NCBI RefSeq assembly: GCF_007665395.1
Contig: NZ_VDND01000001.1
Coordinates: 558,001-622,000, forward strand
Source: Pseudomonas oryzihabitans
GTDB lineage: Bacteria > Pseudomonadota > Gammaproteobacteria > Pseudomonadales > Pseudomonadaceae
Direction: 5' to 3'
Length of the DNA: 64,000 nt
Below, in pieces: positions 1 through 9,312 of the stretch. The position numbers were made by a program, and so were the translations under genes. Within the stretch, counting starts at the first letter, position 1, and every line of letters begins with the position of its first letter. A model generated the notes under the pieces. It was given only the letters and a program-made list of their open reading frames with translations. It had not been told where the DNA came from and did no database searches.

Positions 1-867
1 GTGGTCAAGGAGCTGGGCTACGTACCCAATCTGCTGGCCGGCAGCCTGGCCTCCAGCAAGAGCCGGCTGGTGGCCATCCTGCTGCCCACCATCGCCAATT
101 CCATCTATGCCACCGTGGTACAGGCGATCATGGAGCGTCTCACCGAGGCGGGCTACCAGGCGCTGATCGGTCCCACCGGCTATTCGCCGGAAAAGGAAGA
201 GGAATTGCTGGAAGCCATCCTCGGCCGCCGCCCCGATGGCATCGTCCTCACCGGCACCCTGCACACCCCGGCCAGTCGCGCGCGGCTAGCGGCGCTGAAC
301 ATCCCGGTGGTGGAAGCCTGGGACCTGAGCGCCGAGGCCCTGGACATGCAGGTGGGCTTTTCCCACGAGCAGGTCGGCGCGGCCCTGGCGGACCACTTCG
401 TCGCCCGCGGCTATCGGCGATTCGGGGTGATCTCGGTGGACGATCCCCGCGCCATGCGCCGCAACCTGGCCCTGCAGGCCCGCCTGGTCGAACTGGGCAT
501 CGCCGAATTGCCCATGGAAGTGCTGCCGCTGCCGGCCACCTGGGAAGTCGGCCGGATCGGCCTGGCGCGCCTGCTGGCACGCCCGGAGCCACCGGAACTG
601 GTGCTGTGCAGCTCCGACACCCTGGCCCTGGGCGTGGTCGCCGAGGCCAGCAGCCGCGGCCTGCGCATCCCCGCGCAACTGGCGGTGGTCGGCTTCGGCG
701 ACACCACCAACGGCCGCTTCGCCACCCCGGCGCTGTCCACGGTCAGCGTCAATGCCGATGCCATGGGCCAGCGCGTCGCCCAGGCGCTGCTCGATCGCCT
801 CGCTGGCGACGGCACCCCGGTCAGTCTCGACACCGGTTTCGCCCTGATCGAGCGCCAGAGCTCCTAG
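1..867 (+). CDS. LacI-family transcriptional regulator, 5'-truncated by window edge
   Basis: This is the C-terminal 288 residues of a LacI/GalR-type regulator. The frame is open from the first base. The first residues match the end of the DNA-binding region (ELGYVPN) and the hinge helix (LAGSLASSKSRLVA), so the roughly 50-residue helix-turn-helix lies upstream of the window. The GTG at base 1 is therefore not a real start. The rest is a periplasmic-binding-protein-like effector domain ending in the typical VVGFGDT...TPALSTV segment. The gene reads toward the glucarate transporter and dehydratase, and two GATAGC-type palindromes lie just after its stop. It is probably the local repressor, with glucarate or a related sugar acid as effector (inference). 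Family assignment is firm; the ligand is not. Confidence 0.9.
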   Translation: MVKELGYVPNLLAGSLASSKSRLVAILLPTIANSIYATVVQAIMERLTEAGYQALIGPTGYSPEKEEELLEAILGRRPDGIVLTGTLHTPASRARLAALNIPVVEAWDLSAEALDMQVGFSHEQVGAALADHFVARGYRRFGVISVDDPRAMRRNLALQARLVELGIAELPMEVLPLPATWEVGRIGLARLLARPEPPELVLCSSDTLALGVVAEASSRGLRIPAQLAVVGFGDTTNGRFATPALSTVSVNADAMGQRVAQALLDRLAGDGTPVSLDTGFALIERQSS

Positions 868-903
868 CCACTTTTTTGCGCCCGACCACAGATTTAACGG
901 TTG

Positions 904-940
904 AATGATAGCGTTATCTGTTTAATGATAGCGCTATCGT
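904..940. promoter_or_regulatory. Twin LacI-type operators upstream of the glucarate transporter
   Basis: Two copies of the motif AATGATAGCG(T/C)TATC start at 904 and 924, exactly 20 bp apart, about two helical turns. The second contains a perfect 12-bp palindrome (GATAGCGCTATC, 927-938). The first has a single mismatched pair (GATAGCGTTATC, 907-918). The central CG step and the position between a LacI-family gene and its likely target operon support operators bound by that regulator. The motif resembles operators of gluconate-type LacI repressors as I recall them. Confidence 0.75.
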
Positions 941-1015
941 TGTCAGACGACTTACAACATAAGCCCGCTACACGATGTCAGCCCGCACACAAAAACAAAC
1001 CAGTGGGAGCTCTCC

Positions 1016-2371
1016 ATGCACGAAACCAAGCAGACGCGCGTCCGCTATCTGATCCTGTTCATGCTGTTCGTGGTGACCACGATCAACTATGCCGACCGCG
1101 CCACCATCTCCATCGCCGGCTCCGCCCTGCAAAAAGACCTCGGCATCAGTGCCGTCTCCCTCGGCTTCATCTTCTCCGCCTTCGGCTGGGCCTATGTGCT
1201 CGGCCAGATCCCCGGCGGCTGGCTGCTCGATCGCTTCGGTTCGAAGAAGGTCTATGCGGCGAGCATCTTCACTTGGTCGGTGTTCACCATGCTGCAAGGC
1301 TACATCGGTGAATTCGGCATCGGCACCGCGGTGTTCCTGCTGTTCGCCCTGAGATTCATGGTCGGCCTGGCCGAAGCGCCCTCCTTCCCCGGCAACGCCC
1401 GCATCGTCGCCGCCTGGTTCCCCACCAAGGAGCGCGGCACCGCCTCGGCCATCTTCAACTCGGCTCAGTATTTCGCCACCGTGCTGTTCGCGCCGCTGAT
1501 GGGCTGGATCGTCTATCACTTCGGCTGGCAGCACGTCTTCGTGGTGATGGGCGCCCTGGGCATCGCCTTCTCGGCGGTCTGGATGGCGGTGATCTACAGC
1601 CCCCGTGAACATCCCCGCGCCAATGCCGCCGAGATCGACTACATCGCCAGCAACGGCGGCCTGGTCGACCTGGACACTCCCGGCAAGAAGAGCGAAGGCC
1701 CGAAGTGGAGCTACATCGGCCAGCTGCTGACCAATCGCATGATGGCCGGCATCTACCTGGGCCAGTTCTGCATCAACGCCCTCACCTACTTCTTCCTCAC
1801 CTGGTTCCCCGTCTACCTGGTACAGGAACGCGGCATGACCATCCTCAAGGCCGGCATCATCGCCTCCCTGCCGGCCATCTGTGGCTTCATCGGCGGCGTG
1901 CTGGGCGGGGTGATCTCCGACTGGCTGCTGCGCCGCGGCAGCAGCCTGAGCGTGGCGCGCAAGACCCCCATCGTCGCCGGCATGCTGCTGTCGATGACCA
2001 TGATCCTCTGCAACTACGTCGACGCCGACTGGATGGTGGTGGGCTTCATGGCCATGGCCTTCTTCGGCAAGGGCATCGGCGCCCTGGGCTGGGCGGTGGT
2101 CTCCGACACCTCGCCCAAGCAGATCGCCGGTCTTTCCGGTGGCCTGTTCAACACCATCGGCAACCTGTCCTCCATCACCACCCCGATCATCATCGGCTAC
2201 ATCATCGCCGCCACCGGTTCCTTCAAGATGGCCCTGGTGTTCGTCGGTGCCAATGCCCTGGTGGCCGCCATCAGTTACCTGTTTGTCGTCGGCGAGATCA
2301 AGCGGGTCGAGTTGCGCGGCGTACCCACGCCGCCCGCCGCAGCCCCGCTCGCCGCTGAAACCTCTCGCTGA
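1016..2371 (+). CDS. gudP: MFS transporter, glucarate/galactarate type (GudP-like)
   Basis: A 451-residue major facilitator permease of the anion:cation symporter family, predicted to carry D-glucarate or galactarate across the inner membrane with protons. The N-terminus has the family pattern RVRYLILFMLF followed by NYADRATIS. The loop between helices 2 and 3 carries a G-x3-D-R-F-G-S-K-K variant of the MFS signature (GWLLDRFGSKK), and about 12 hydrophobic segments can be counted. The ATG follows GGGAG at normal spacing. The next gene, glucarate dehydratase, begins 18 bp after the stop, which gives the substrate assignment. Operators at 904-940 lie just upstream. A galactonate- or hexuronate-type substrate cannot be excluded. 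Confidence 0.88.
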   Translation: MHETKQTRVRYLILFMLFVVTTINYADRATISIAGSALQKDLGISAVSLGFIFSAFGWAYVLGQIPGGWLLDRFGSKKVYAASIFTWSVFTMLQGYIGEFGIGTAVFLLFALRFMVGLAEAPSFPGNARIVAAWFPTKERGTASAIFNSAQYFATVLFAPLMGWIVYHFGWQHVFVVMGALGIAFSAVWMAVIYSPREHPRANAAEIDYIASNGGLVDLDTPGKKSEGPKWSYIGQLLTNRMMAGIYLGQFCINALTYFFLTWFPVYLVQERGMTILKAGIIASLPAICGFIGGVLGGVISDWLLRRGSSLSVARKTPIVAGMLLSMTMILCNYVDADWMVVGFMAMAFFGKGIGALGWAVVSDTSPKQIAGLSGGLFNTIGNLSSITTPIIIGYIIAATGSFKMALVFVGANALVAAISYLFVVGEIKRVELRGVPTPPAAAPLAAETSR

Positions 2372-2389
2372 TCGCCAAGGAGCCCGACC

Positions 2390-3748
2390 ATGAATCAATT
2401 CAATGCCACCCCCGCCGTGCACACCGGGACCCCGGTGGTCACCTCGCTGGAAGTCGTGCCCGTCGCCGGCCAGGACAGCATGCTGCTCAACCTGAGTGGC
2501 GCCCATGGCCCCTACTTCACCCGCAACGTGCTGATCCTCAAGGACAGCGCCGGGCGCACCGGCGTTGGCGAGGTGCCCGGCGGCGAGAGCATCCGCCAGA
2601 CGCTGGAAGACGCCCGCCAGTTCCTCGTCGGCCAGCCGCTGGGGCAGTACCAGCGCATCCTCGGCCAGGTCCGCCAGGCCTTCGCCGGTCGTGATGCCAG
2701 CGGCCGTGGCCTGCAGACCTTCGACCTGCGCATCACCATCCATGCCGTCACTGCCGTCGAAGCCGCCCTGCTCGACCTGCTCGGCCAGCACCTGGAGGTG
2801 CCGGTGGCGGCCCTGCTCGGCGAAGGCCAGCAGCGCGATGCCGTGGAGATGCTCGGCTACCTGTTCTATGTCGGCGACCGCAACAAGACCACCCTGGACT
2901 ACCGCAGCGAAGCCGAGAGCGACGACGCCTGGTTCCGCGTGCGCAACGAGGAAGCCCTGACCCCCGAGACCGTGGTGCGCCTGGCCGAGGCGGCCTACGA
3001 CCGCTACGGCTTCAAGGACTTCAAGCTCAAGGGCGGCGTGCTCAGTGGCGATGCCGAGATCGAGGCGGTCACCGCCCTGGCCGAGCGCTTCCCCGAGGCG
3101 CGCGTGACCCTGGACCCCAACGGCGCCTGGTCGCTCAAGGAAGCCATCCGCCTGTGCCGCGACCAGCACCAGGTGCTGGCCTATGCCGAGGACCCCTGTG
3201 GCGCCGAGAACGGCTATTCCGGTCGCGAGGTGATGGCCGAATTCCGCCGCGCCGCCGGCCTGCCCACCGCCACCAACATGATCGCCACCGACTGGCGCCA
3301 GATGGGTCACGCCATCCAGCTGCAATCGGTGGACATCCCCCTGGCCGATCCGCACTTCTGGACGATGCAGGGCTCGGTGCGGGTGGCGCAGATGTGCAAC
3401 GACTGGGGCCTGACCTGGGGTTCGCACTCCAACAACCACTTCGACATCTCCCTCGCCATGTTCACCCACGTCGCCGCCGCGGCGCCGGGCACCATCACCG
3501 CCATCGACACCCACTGGATCTGGCAGGACGGCCAGCGCCTGACCCGGCAACCGCTGGAGATCAAGGGCGGCCTGGTGGCAGTGCCGCAGCAGGGTGGCCT
3601 GGGCGTGGAGCTGGACCTGGACGCCCTGGCCCGGGCCCACGAGCTGTACAAGGCCAAGGGCCTCGGCGCGCGCGATGACGCCATGGCCATGCAATTCCTC
3701 TCGCCCAACTGGACCTTCGATAACAAGAAGCCCTGCCTGGTGCGCTGA
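2390..3748 (+). CDS. gudD: D-glucarate dehydratase
   Basis: Converts D-glucarate to 5-keto-4-deoxy-D-glucarate, the first catabolic step in the cytoplasm. The protein is 452 residues, close to the E. coli enzyme (446), and belongs to the enolase superfamily. Expected active-site residues are in register: the KxK pair K212/K214 (FKLKGG), metal ligands D242 and N244 (LDPNGAW), E267, N296 (ATNMIATDW), and the H346/D373 dyad (GSHSNNH, IDTHWIW). Each is offset by seven from the E. coli numbering as I recall it. The start has a clear AAGGAG site. It forms an operon with the transporter upstream. The later pathway enzymes (dehydratase/aldolase, semialdehyde dehydrogenase) are not in the window. Confidence 0.96.
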   Translation: MNQFNATPAVHTGTPVVTSLEVVPVAGQDSMLLNLSGAHGPYFTRNVLILKDSAGRTGVGEVPGGESIRQTLEDARQFLVGQPLGQYQRILGQVRQAFAGRDASGRGLQTFDLRITIHAVTAVEAALLDLLGQHLEVPVAALLGEGQQRDAVEMLGYLFYVGDRNKTTLDYRSEAESDDAWFRVRNEEALTPETVVRLAEAAYDRYGFKDFKLKGGVLSGDAEIEAVTALAERFPEARVTLDPNGAWSLKEAIRLCRDQHQVLAYAEDPCGAENGYSGREVMAEFRRAAGLPTATNMIATDWRQMGHAIQLQSVDIPLADPHFWTMQGSVRVAQMCNDWGLTWGSHSNNHFDISLAMFTHVAAAAPGTITAIDTHWIWQDGQRLTRQPLEIKGGLVAVPQQGGLGVELDLDALARAHELYKAKGLGARDDAMAMQFLSPNWTFDNKKPCLVR

Positions 3749-3764
3749 GCCCCTCGGCCCGCCA

Positions 3765-3810
3765 ACAGCGACCGCTCCGGCCTCTCCGGGGCGGGCGCTG
3801 TTTCCGTTTC
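3765..3810 (+). terminator. Rho-independent terminator after gudD
   Basis: A GC-rich hairpin begins 16 bp after the gudD stop. The outer arms are ACAGCG (3765) and CGCTGT (3796-3801). Inside, CCGCTCCGG pairs with CCGGGGCGG. It is followed by the T-rich run TTTCCGTTT. This closes the glucarate operon. Confidence 0.75.
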
Positions 3811-3953
3811 AGCGTCCGAAACATCGGTTTACACCTACCGATAGCCTGCTAAGCGTTCGTTAAGCTCACCGGATGGACACTGACCCCAAGGTATCGCGCA
3901 ACCCTGCCCGATACCCCCGCGGTTCCAGTTACTTTCGTATCCGGGAGAAGCAC

Positions 3954-4664
3954 ATGAACCTCAATCGTCGTATCACCAAGAGCCTCCTTGTCCTGACCAT
4001 CGCCTCGGTGTTTTCCACCGCCGCCCTGGCCGACGGCCGACCCGACATCGCCACCCAGCAGGTCGCCACAGTGCCGGCGATCTCCCAGCAGGGCCAGCAG
4101 GCCTTCATGGACGTGGTCGCCGCCCGCCAGGACCTCTTCGAAGCCCATGTCGATCAGGCCAAGCAGCAACTGGCCGCCGCCGAAAGCGCGCTGCAGACCG
4201 CCCAGACCGACAAGACCGCCTACCTCAAGTCGGCCGGGGACCTGCGCGGTCAGGACGGCAAACTCATGCAGGTCTCCGTGCAGGACGCCGAGGCCACGGC
4301 CTGGCTGCCGATCTGGAGCGGCATGGCGCTGCGTGACGACTATGTCGCCACCCCGGCCAAGAACCAGGCCGTGGCCCAGGCCAACGAGGAGATCCAGCGG
4401 GGCGACACCAAGGGCGCCGGCGAGATCCTCAAGGTAGCCGGCGTCGACGTCGACTACGCCACCGCCGTGCTACCGGCCCAGGAAACCCTGGACCTGGTGC
4501 ACCGGGCCAACCAGGAGCTGGGCCACGAGCAATACTGGCAGGCGAACCTTACGCTCAAGCAGGTGCAAAACAGCCTGAAATACGACAACGCCAATGTCGA
4601 CGTGACCCCCACCAGCTGGTTCTCCAGGACCACCTCGATCTTCACTCCGGTCGACAAGACCTGA
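3954..4664 (+). CDS. YfdX-family secreted protein
   Basis: A 236-residue protein. The start at 3954 is chosen because CCGGGAGA precedes it and a classical signal peptide follows (MNLNRRITKSLLVLTIASV, then ending TAALA before DGRPD). An upstream in-frame start would bury the signal peptide. The mature part is helical and rich in Ala and Gln (QQAFMDVVAARQDLFEAHVDQ, AKQQLAAAESALQ). It resembles the YfdX family, periplasmic proteins linked in enterobacteria to acid or stress responses. It is monocistronic between the gudD terminator and the malonate operon. No role in either neighbouring pathway is evident. Confidence 0.75.
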   Translation: MNLNRRITKSLLVLTIASVFSTAALADGRPDIATQQVATVPAISQQGQQAFMDVVAARQDLFEAHVDQAKQQLAAAESALQTAQTDKTAYLKSAGDLRGQDGKLMQVSVQDAEATAWLPIWSGMALRDDYVATPAKNQAVAQANEEIQRGDTKGAGEILKVAGVDVDYATAVLPAQETLDLVHRANQELGHEQYWQANLTLKQVQNSLKYDNANVDVTPTSWFSRTTSIFTPVDKT

Positions 4665-4678
4665 GTCGGTCACAGGCA

Positions 4679-4728
4679 CCTGAGATCAACGGAATCGTTA
4701 ACTTCAGCGTAACGATTCCGCCCTCAGG
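4679..4728. promoter_or_regulatory. Large palindrome between yfdX-like gene and mdcA
   Basis: A perfect 10-bp inverted repeat, GGAATCGTTA (4691-4700) and TAACGATTCC (4710-4719), is nested inside a second pair, CCTGAG (4679-4684) and CTCAGG (4723-4728). No T-run follows, so it is a poor intrinsic terminator. It lies 65-115 bp upstream of the mdcA start, where a LysR-type activator such as MdcR would bind. An operator is the preferred reading; termination of the upstream transcript remains possible. Confidence 0.5.
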
Positions 4729-4763
4729 TTGATTGAACGCCCGGGAGGCGAGGTCTAGGGTGA

Positions 4764-4787
4764 CTCCACGACAGGTGATTCGTGGAG
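4764..4787 (+). promoter_or_regulatory. Hairpin covering the mdcA ribosome binding site
   Basis: CTCCACG (4764-4770) and CGTGGAG (4781-4787) form a perfect 7-bp inverted repeat with a 10-nt loop. The right arm contains the GGAG that serves the ATG at 4794. In mRNA this stem would hide the ribosome binding site of the first malonate gene. Whether it regulates translation is inference. Confidence 0.4.
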
Positions 4788-4793
4788 ACTCCA

Positions 4794-6470
4794 ATGACAA
4801 CGATATCCCACCCACCGGCTCGGATCGCCAGGCGCCGCAGCGACAAGCAGCAGCGCCTGGACCGGGTGGCCGCGCTGGCCGATGGCAAGGTGCTGCCCAC
4901 CGCGTCCATCGTCGCGGCCCTGGAACAGCTGCTCGCCCCCGGCGACCGGGTGGTGCTGGAAGGCAACAACCAGAAGCAGGCCGACTTCCTCTCCCGCAGT
5001 CTCGCCCAGGTCGATCCGACCCGGCTGCACGACCTGCATATGATCATGCCCAGCGTCGGCCGCGCCGAGCACCTGGATCTCTTCGAACGTGGCATCGCCC
5101 GCAAGCTGGACTTCTCCTTCGCCGGCACCCAGAGCCTGAGGATCAGCCAGCTGCTGGAAGACGGCCTGCTCGAAGTCGGCGCCATCCACACCTACATCGA
5201 ACTCTATGCCCGGCTGCTGGTGGACCTGATCCCCAAGGTGGTGCTCAGCGCCGGCTTCATGGCCGACCGCGCGGGCAACATCTATACCGGCCCAAGCACC
5301 GAGGACAGCCCGGCGCTGATCGAGCCGGCCGCCTTCAGCGACGGCATCGTCATCGTCCAGGTCAACCAGCTGGTGGACGACGTGTCCGAATTGCCGCGGG
5401 TCGACATCCCGGCGGACTGGGTGGATTTCGTGGTGGTGGCCGACCGGCCCTTCTATATCGAACCCCTGTTCACCCGCGATCCGCGCCATATCAAGCCGGT
5501 GCACGTGCTCATGGCGATGATGGCCATCCGCGGCATTTACGAACGCCACCAGGTGCAGTCGCTCAACCACGGCATCGGTTTCAACACCGCGGCCATCGAA
5601 CTGATCCTGCCCACCTACGGCGAGCGCCTGGGCCTCAAGGGCAAGATCTGCCGCCACTGGACGCTCAATCCGCACCCCACGCTGATCCCGGCCATCGAGA
5701 GCGGCTGGGTGGAGAGCGTGCACTGCTTCGGCACCGAGCTGGGCATGGAGGGCTACATCGCCCAGCGCCCGGACGTCTTCTTCACGGGACGCGACGGTTC
5801 GCTGAGATCCAACCGCCTCCTCTGCCAATTGGCTGGCCAGTACGCCGTCGACCTCTTCATCGGGGCCACCCTGCAGGTGGATGGCGACGGCCATTCCTCC
5901 ACCGTGACCCGCGGGCGCCTGGCCGGCTTCGGCGGCGCGCCCAACATGGGCCATGACCCCCACGGTCGCCGCCATCCCACCCCGGCCTGGCTGGACATGC
6001 GCCAGCAGACGGGCGACAGCGCCCCGGCGCTGCTGGAGCGTGGCAAGAAGCTGGTGGTGCAGATGGTCGAGACCTTTCAGGAAGGCGGCAAACCCACCTT
6101 CGTCGACACCCTGGATGCGGTGGAGGTGGCGCGCAAGAGCGGCATGCCGCTGGCGCCCATCATGGTCTACGGCGACGACGTCACCCACCTGCTCACCGAA
6201 GAAGGCATCGCCTATCTCTACCGCGCCCGCTCCCTGGAAGAGCGCCGGGCGATGATCGCCGCCGTGGCCGGGGTCACCACCATCGGCCTGCGCAGCGACC
6301 CAACCGAGGCCCGCCGCCTGCGCCAGGAAGGCCTGGTGGCCCTGCCCGAGGACCTCGGTATCCGCCGCACCGACGCCAGTCGCGAATTGCTTGCCGCCAA
6401 GAGCATCGGTGAACTGGTGGAGTGGTCCGGCGGCCTCTATCAACCCCCGGCCAAGTTCAGGAGCTGGTGA
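4794..6470 (+). CDS. mdcA: Malonate decarboxylase alpha subunit (acetyl-S-ACP:malonate ACP transferase)
   Basis: This 558-residue subunit exchanges malonate for the acetyl group on the thioester-bound prosthetic group of the acyl-carrier subunit MdcC, giving malonyl-S-ACP and acetate. The start at 4794 (MTTISHPP) follows GGAG by six bases; a GTG twelve bases earlier overlaps that site and is less likely. The sequence has the CoA-transferase-like features of MdcA, including SKRLTH-region-type N-terminal basic stretch ([14 protein letters not shown]), [16 protein letters not shown], and the glycine-rich [20 protein letters not shown] near residue 380. Length matches the family (about 550). It is the first gene of mdcABCDEGH-madLM and overlaps mdcB in a TGATG junction. 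Confidence 0.96.
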   Translation: MTTISHPPARIARRRSDKQQRLDRVAALADGKVLPTASIVAALEQLLAPGDRVVLEGNNQKQADFLSRSLAQVDPTRLHDLHMIMPSVGRAEHLDLFERGIARKLDFSFAGTQSLRISQLLEDGLLEVGAIHTYIELYARLLVDLIPKVVLSAGFMADRAGNIYTGPSTEDSPALIEPAAFSDGIVIVQVNQLVDDVSELPRVDIPADWVDFVVVADRPFYIEPLFTRDPRHIKPVHVLMAMMAIRGIYERHQVQSLNHGIGFNTAAIELILPTYGERLGLKGKICRHWTLNPHPTLIPAIESGWVESVHCFGTELGMEGYIAQRPDVFFTGRDGSLRSNRLLCQLAGQYAVDLFIGATLQVDGDGHSSTVTRGRLAGFGGAPNMGHDPHGRRHPTPAWLDMRQQTGDSAPALLERGKKLVVQMVETFQEGGKPTFVDTLDAVEVARKSGMPLAPIMVYGDDVTHLLTEEGIAYLYRARSLEERRAMIAAVAGVTTIGLRSDPTEARRLRQEGLVALPEDLGIRRTDASRELLAAKSIGELVEWSGGLYQPPAKFRSW

Positions 6471-7327
6471 TGCGCGCCCTCGCCCGTCTTGCCCCCTCTC
6501 CCGCAGAACGCCTGGCCGACCTGGCAGTGATCGCCCTGGTCGACGAAGCCGAACTCTCGCCCAAGCCGGCCCTGGTGGATCGCCGCGGCCAGGGTGCCCA
6601 CCAGGATCTCAGCCTCGGCCTGATGCTGACCTCCGCCCAGGCCCTGCGCCCCTGCTTCCAGGCCATGGCCGAAGCCGCCGAACTGGAGCTGCCCGCCGCC
6701 GAATTGCGCCTCCTGATCGGTCGCCTGGGGCGGGACGGCGAAGCCGCCATGCTGCAGGTCACCGGCGGGATCAATACCCACCGCGGCGCCATCTGGGCGC
6801 TGGGACTGCTGCTGACGGCGGCGGTGCAGGCGCGGCCGGCGTCAGCTCGGGCGCTGTGCCTGGCCGCCGGACACCTGGCCAGCCTGCCCGATCCGGACGC
6901 ACCCCGCACCGCCCCCAGCCATGGCCAGCGGGTCGCCCAGCGCTATGGCGTCGGCGGTGCGCGGGCCGAGGCGGCCGCGGGCTTTCCCGCGATTCACCAG
7001 CGCGGCCTGCCGCAACTGCGCGCCAGCCGCCAGGCGGGTGCCGGCGAGCAGAACGCCCGCCTGGATGCCCTGCTGGCGATCATGACCCGACTGGACGACA
7101 CCTGCGTGCTGCACCGCGGCGGTCCCGCCGCCCTGGCGACCATGCAACAGGGCGCCCAGGCGGTGCTGGACGCCGGTGGCAGCGCCAGTCTCGCCGGCCG
7201 CCGCCAGCTGCTGCGGCTGGATCGCCAGTTGCTGGCCGCCAACGCCTCTCCCGGTGGCGCCGCCGATCTGCTGGCCGCTACCCTTCTCGTCGATCGCCTG
7301 GAGCCCCGGCTCCCTGGAGACCTCTGA
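6470..7327 (+). CDS. mdcB: Triphosphoribosyl-dephospho-CoA synthase
   Basis: A 285-residue CitG/MdcB-family enzyme. It condenses ATP with dephospho-CoA to make 2'-(5''-triphosphoribosyl)-3'-dephospho-CoA, the precursor of the MdcC prosthetic group. Diagnostic stretches are [20 protein letters not shown] near the N-terminus and [15 protein letters not shown] in the middle. The ATG at 6470 overlaps the mdcA stop (TGATG), implying translational coupling, and the same junction recurs into mdcC. Confidence 0.95.
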   Translation: MRALARLAPSPAERLADLAVIALVDEAELSPKPALVDRRGQGAHQDLSLGLMLTSAQALRPCFQAMAEAAELELPAAELRLLIGRLGRDGEAAMLQVTGGINTHRGAIWALGLLLTAAVQARPASARALCLAAGHLASLPDPDAPRTAPSHGQRVAQRYGVGGARAEAAAGFPAIHQRGLPQLRASRQAGAGEQNARLDALLAIMTRLDDTCVLHRGGPAALATMQQGAQAVLDAGGSASLAGRRQLLRLDRQLLAANASPGGAADLLAATLLVDRLEPRLPGDL

Positions 7328-7641
7328 TGGAACACTTCACCTGCCGCTATCCGGCCAGCCAGCGCCGCCAGGGCCGTGCCCTGGTGGGCTGCGTCGGCTC
7401 GGGGGACCTAGAGGTCCTGCTCGAACCCGCCAGCGCCGACTTCACCCTCAAGGTGACCACCTCGGTCAATGGCAGCGAACCGCGCTGGCGCGCCCTCTTC
7501 GACCGGCTGTTCGCCGCGCGCGAGGACCTGCCGGCCCTGACCCTGGACATCCATGACTTCGGCGCCACCCCGGGCGTGGTGCGCCTGCGCCTGGAGCAGG
7601 GTCTGGAAACCCTCGACCTGGAGGACAGCACCCATGGCTGA
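7327..7641 (+). CDS. mdcC: Malonate decarboxylase acyl-carrier protein (delta subunit)
   Basis: A 104-residue acyl carrier protein. It carries the phosphoribosyl-dephospho-CoA arm on which malonyl is decarboxylated to acetyl. The attachment serine is S25 in the motif CVGSGDLEVL, at the position I recall for the Klebsiella protein. The start ATG overlaps the mdcB stop (TGATG), and the 3' end overlaps mdcD by 8 bp. Length is slightly above the usual 99 or so residues. Confidence 0.95.
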   Translation: MEHFTCRYPASQRRQGRALVGCVGSGDLEVLLEPASADFTLKVTTSVNGSEPRWRALFDRLFAAREDLPALTLDIHDFGATPGVVRLRLEQGLETLDLEDSTHG

Positions 7642-8500
7642 AGCCACCCTTCCCGATGTGCAGGCATTGCTGCACAGCCGCAGCTTCGTCGAACTCGGTG
7701 CCCGCGAACGGGCGCGTACGGTGCTCGATGCCGGCAGCTTTCGCGAGCTGGTCGGGCCCTTCGAGCGGCTGATGTCGCCCTGGCTGCCCAGGCAGGGCAT
7801 CGTCTGCCAGGCCGATGACGGCGTGGTGGTGGCCAAGGGGCTGATCGACGGCCAGCCGGCGGTGGTCTGCGCCATCGAAGGCGCCTTCCAGGGCGGCAGC
7901 CTGGGCGAAGTGGGCGGCGCCAAGATCGCCGGGGCGCTGGAGCTGGCCCTGGAAGACAACCTCGCCGGCACCCCGACCCGCGCCGTGCTGCTGCTGGAAA
8001 CCGGCGGCGTGCGCCTGCAGGAAGCCAACCTGGGACTGGCCGCCATCGCCGAGATCCAGGCGGCCATCGTCGCCCTGCGCGCCTACCAGCCGGTCATCGG
8101 CGTCATCGCCGGCAGCGTCGGCTGCTTTGGCGGCATGTCCATCGCCGCGGGGCTGTGCAGTCAGTTGATCGTCACCCGCGAGGCGCGGCTGGGCCTCAAC
8201 GGACCCCAGGTGATCGAGCAGGAAGCCGGCATCGAGGAATACGACTCCCGCGACCGCCCCTTTATCTGGAGCCTGACCGGCGGCGAGCAGCGGGTCGCCA
8301 CGGGCCTGGCCGATGTCTTCGTCGCCGACGACAGCGCCGCCGTGGCCAACGTCATCCGCAAGGCGTTCGCCACTGGCGTCACCACGCCCCTGCGCAGTCA
8401 GCAAGCCGACCGTTATCTGGCACGCCTTGCCGATCTCGATACCGAACCCCAGGCGGACGCCGCCGCGGTTCGCCACCTCTATGCCGGAGACCAGCCATGA
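7634..8500 (+). CDS. mdcD: Malonate decarboxylase beta subunit
   Basis: With MdcE it forms the decarboxylase proper, converting malonyl-S-ACP to acetyl-S-ACP plus CO2 without biotin. The 288-residue protein has a crotonase/carboxyltransferase fold. Family motifs include EGAFQGGSLGEVGGAKIAG, LLLETGGVRLQEANLGL and the NGPQVIEQEAGIEEYDSRDR stretch. The start lies inside the end of mdcC and the stop overlaps the mdcE start (ATGA). Confidence 0.96.
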   Translation: MAEATLPDVQALLHSRSFVELGARERARTVLDAGSFRELVGPFERLMSPWLPRQGIVCQADDGVVVAKGLIDGQPAVVCAIEGAFQGGSLGEVGGAKIAGALELALEDNLAGTPTRAVLLLETGGVRLQEANLGLAAIAEIQAAIVALRAYQPVIGVIAGSVGCFGGMSIAAGLCSQLIVTREARLGLNGPQVIEQEAGIEEYDSRDRPFIWSLTGGEQRVATGLADVFVADDSAAVANVIRKAFATGVTTPLRSQQADRYLARLADLDTEPQADAAAVRHLYAGDQP

Positions 8501-9312
8501 GCACCCAGCCCTCGCAACGCGGCCTGACCTGGTTCCAGGCGCTGGCCGGCCAGGGCGAGACCGTCAGCGGCCTGCCCGCCTCCCTGCGCGTCGCCGACCT
8601 CGAACTGGCCGGACGCCCCGCGCGCTGGCTGGCGGTGGTGGCGGATGCCGAGAATCCCTTTCCCCGCGCCCGCCAGGGCGAGGTGGGCCTGCTGGAGGGC
8701 TGGGGCCTGGCCCGGGCCATCCAGCAGGCCATAGCCGAAGATCGCGACGCTGCCCTGAAACGCACCCTGGTCGCCCTGGTGGACGTGCCCAGCCAGGCCT
8801 ATGGGCGCCGCGAGGAAGCCTATGGCATCCATCAGGCCCTGGGCGGGGCCGCCGGCGCCTACGCCGAGGCGCGCCTGGCCGGGCATCCGGTGCTGGGGCT
8901 GCTGGTGGGCAAGGCCATGTCCGGCGGCTTTCTCGCCCATGGCTACCAGGCCAATCGCCTGCTGGCCCTGCGCGATCCCCAGGTGCAGGTGCATGCCATG
9001 GGCAAGGCCTCGGCGGCGCGGGTCACCCTGCGCAGCGTCGAGGAACTGGAACGCCTGGCGGCGGATATCCCGCCCATGGCTTATGACCTGGACAGCTATG
9101 CCTCCCTGGGCCTGCTCTGGCGCCAGCTGGAAGTGGCCCAGCCCGACCAGCCCTCGGCCGAAGATCTCCAGCAGGTGCGCCAGGCCCTGGCCGACGCCCA
9201 GGCGGATGTGCTGGCCAGCGGTACCACCGATCTCAGGCTGCGACTGGACGGCGCCAATCGCGCGGCCTCTCGCGCGGTGCGCGAACGCCTGAGAGCGGGA
9301 TGGAACGCGTGA
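8497..9312 (+). CDS. mdcE: Malonate decarboxylase gamma subunit
   Basis: Partner of MdcD in the malonyl-S-ACP decarboxylase. It is 271 residues with a carboxyltransferase-like fold, including LVDVPSQAYGRREEAYGIHQ, a GLLVGKAMSGGFLAHGYQAN segment and MGKASAARVTLRSVEELE. Its start overlaps the mdcD stop by four bases and its stop overlaps the mdcG start (TGATG at 9310-9314). This preserves the coupling seen through the operon even though a repeat element lies immediately downstream. Confidence 0.95.
   Translation: MSTQPSQRGLTWFQALAGQGETVSGLPASLRVADLELAGRPARWLAVVADAENPFPRARQGEVGLLEGWGLARAIQQAIAEDRDAALKRTLVALVDVPSQAYGRREEAYGIHQALGGAAGAYAEARLAGHPVLGLLVGKAMSGGFLAHGYQANRLLALRDPQVQVHAMGKASAARVTLRSVEELERLAADIPPMAYDLDSYASLGLLWRQLEVAQPDQPSAEDLQQVRQALADAQADVLASGTTDLRLRLDGANRAASRAVRERLRAGWNA

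Noticed and set aside
968..3694. A 908-codon open frame on the minus strand across the glucarate genes
   Set aside because: It lies opposite two well-supported genes, is full of Gly/His/Ala/Asp repeats typical of high-GC antisense frames, and has no domain features. The same applies to long antisense frames at 14500-17037, 37033-40701 and 55033-57174.
4679..4728. Rho-independent terminator of the YfdX-like gene
   Set aside because: The stem is strong but no T-run follows on either side, and its place upstream of mdcA fits an operator better.
4782..4793. GTG at 4782 as the mdcA start
   Set aside because: It overlaps the GGAG that serves the ATG at 4794, and the ATG gives the usual MdcA N-terminus.
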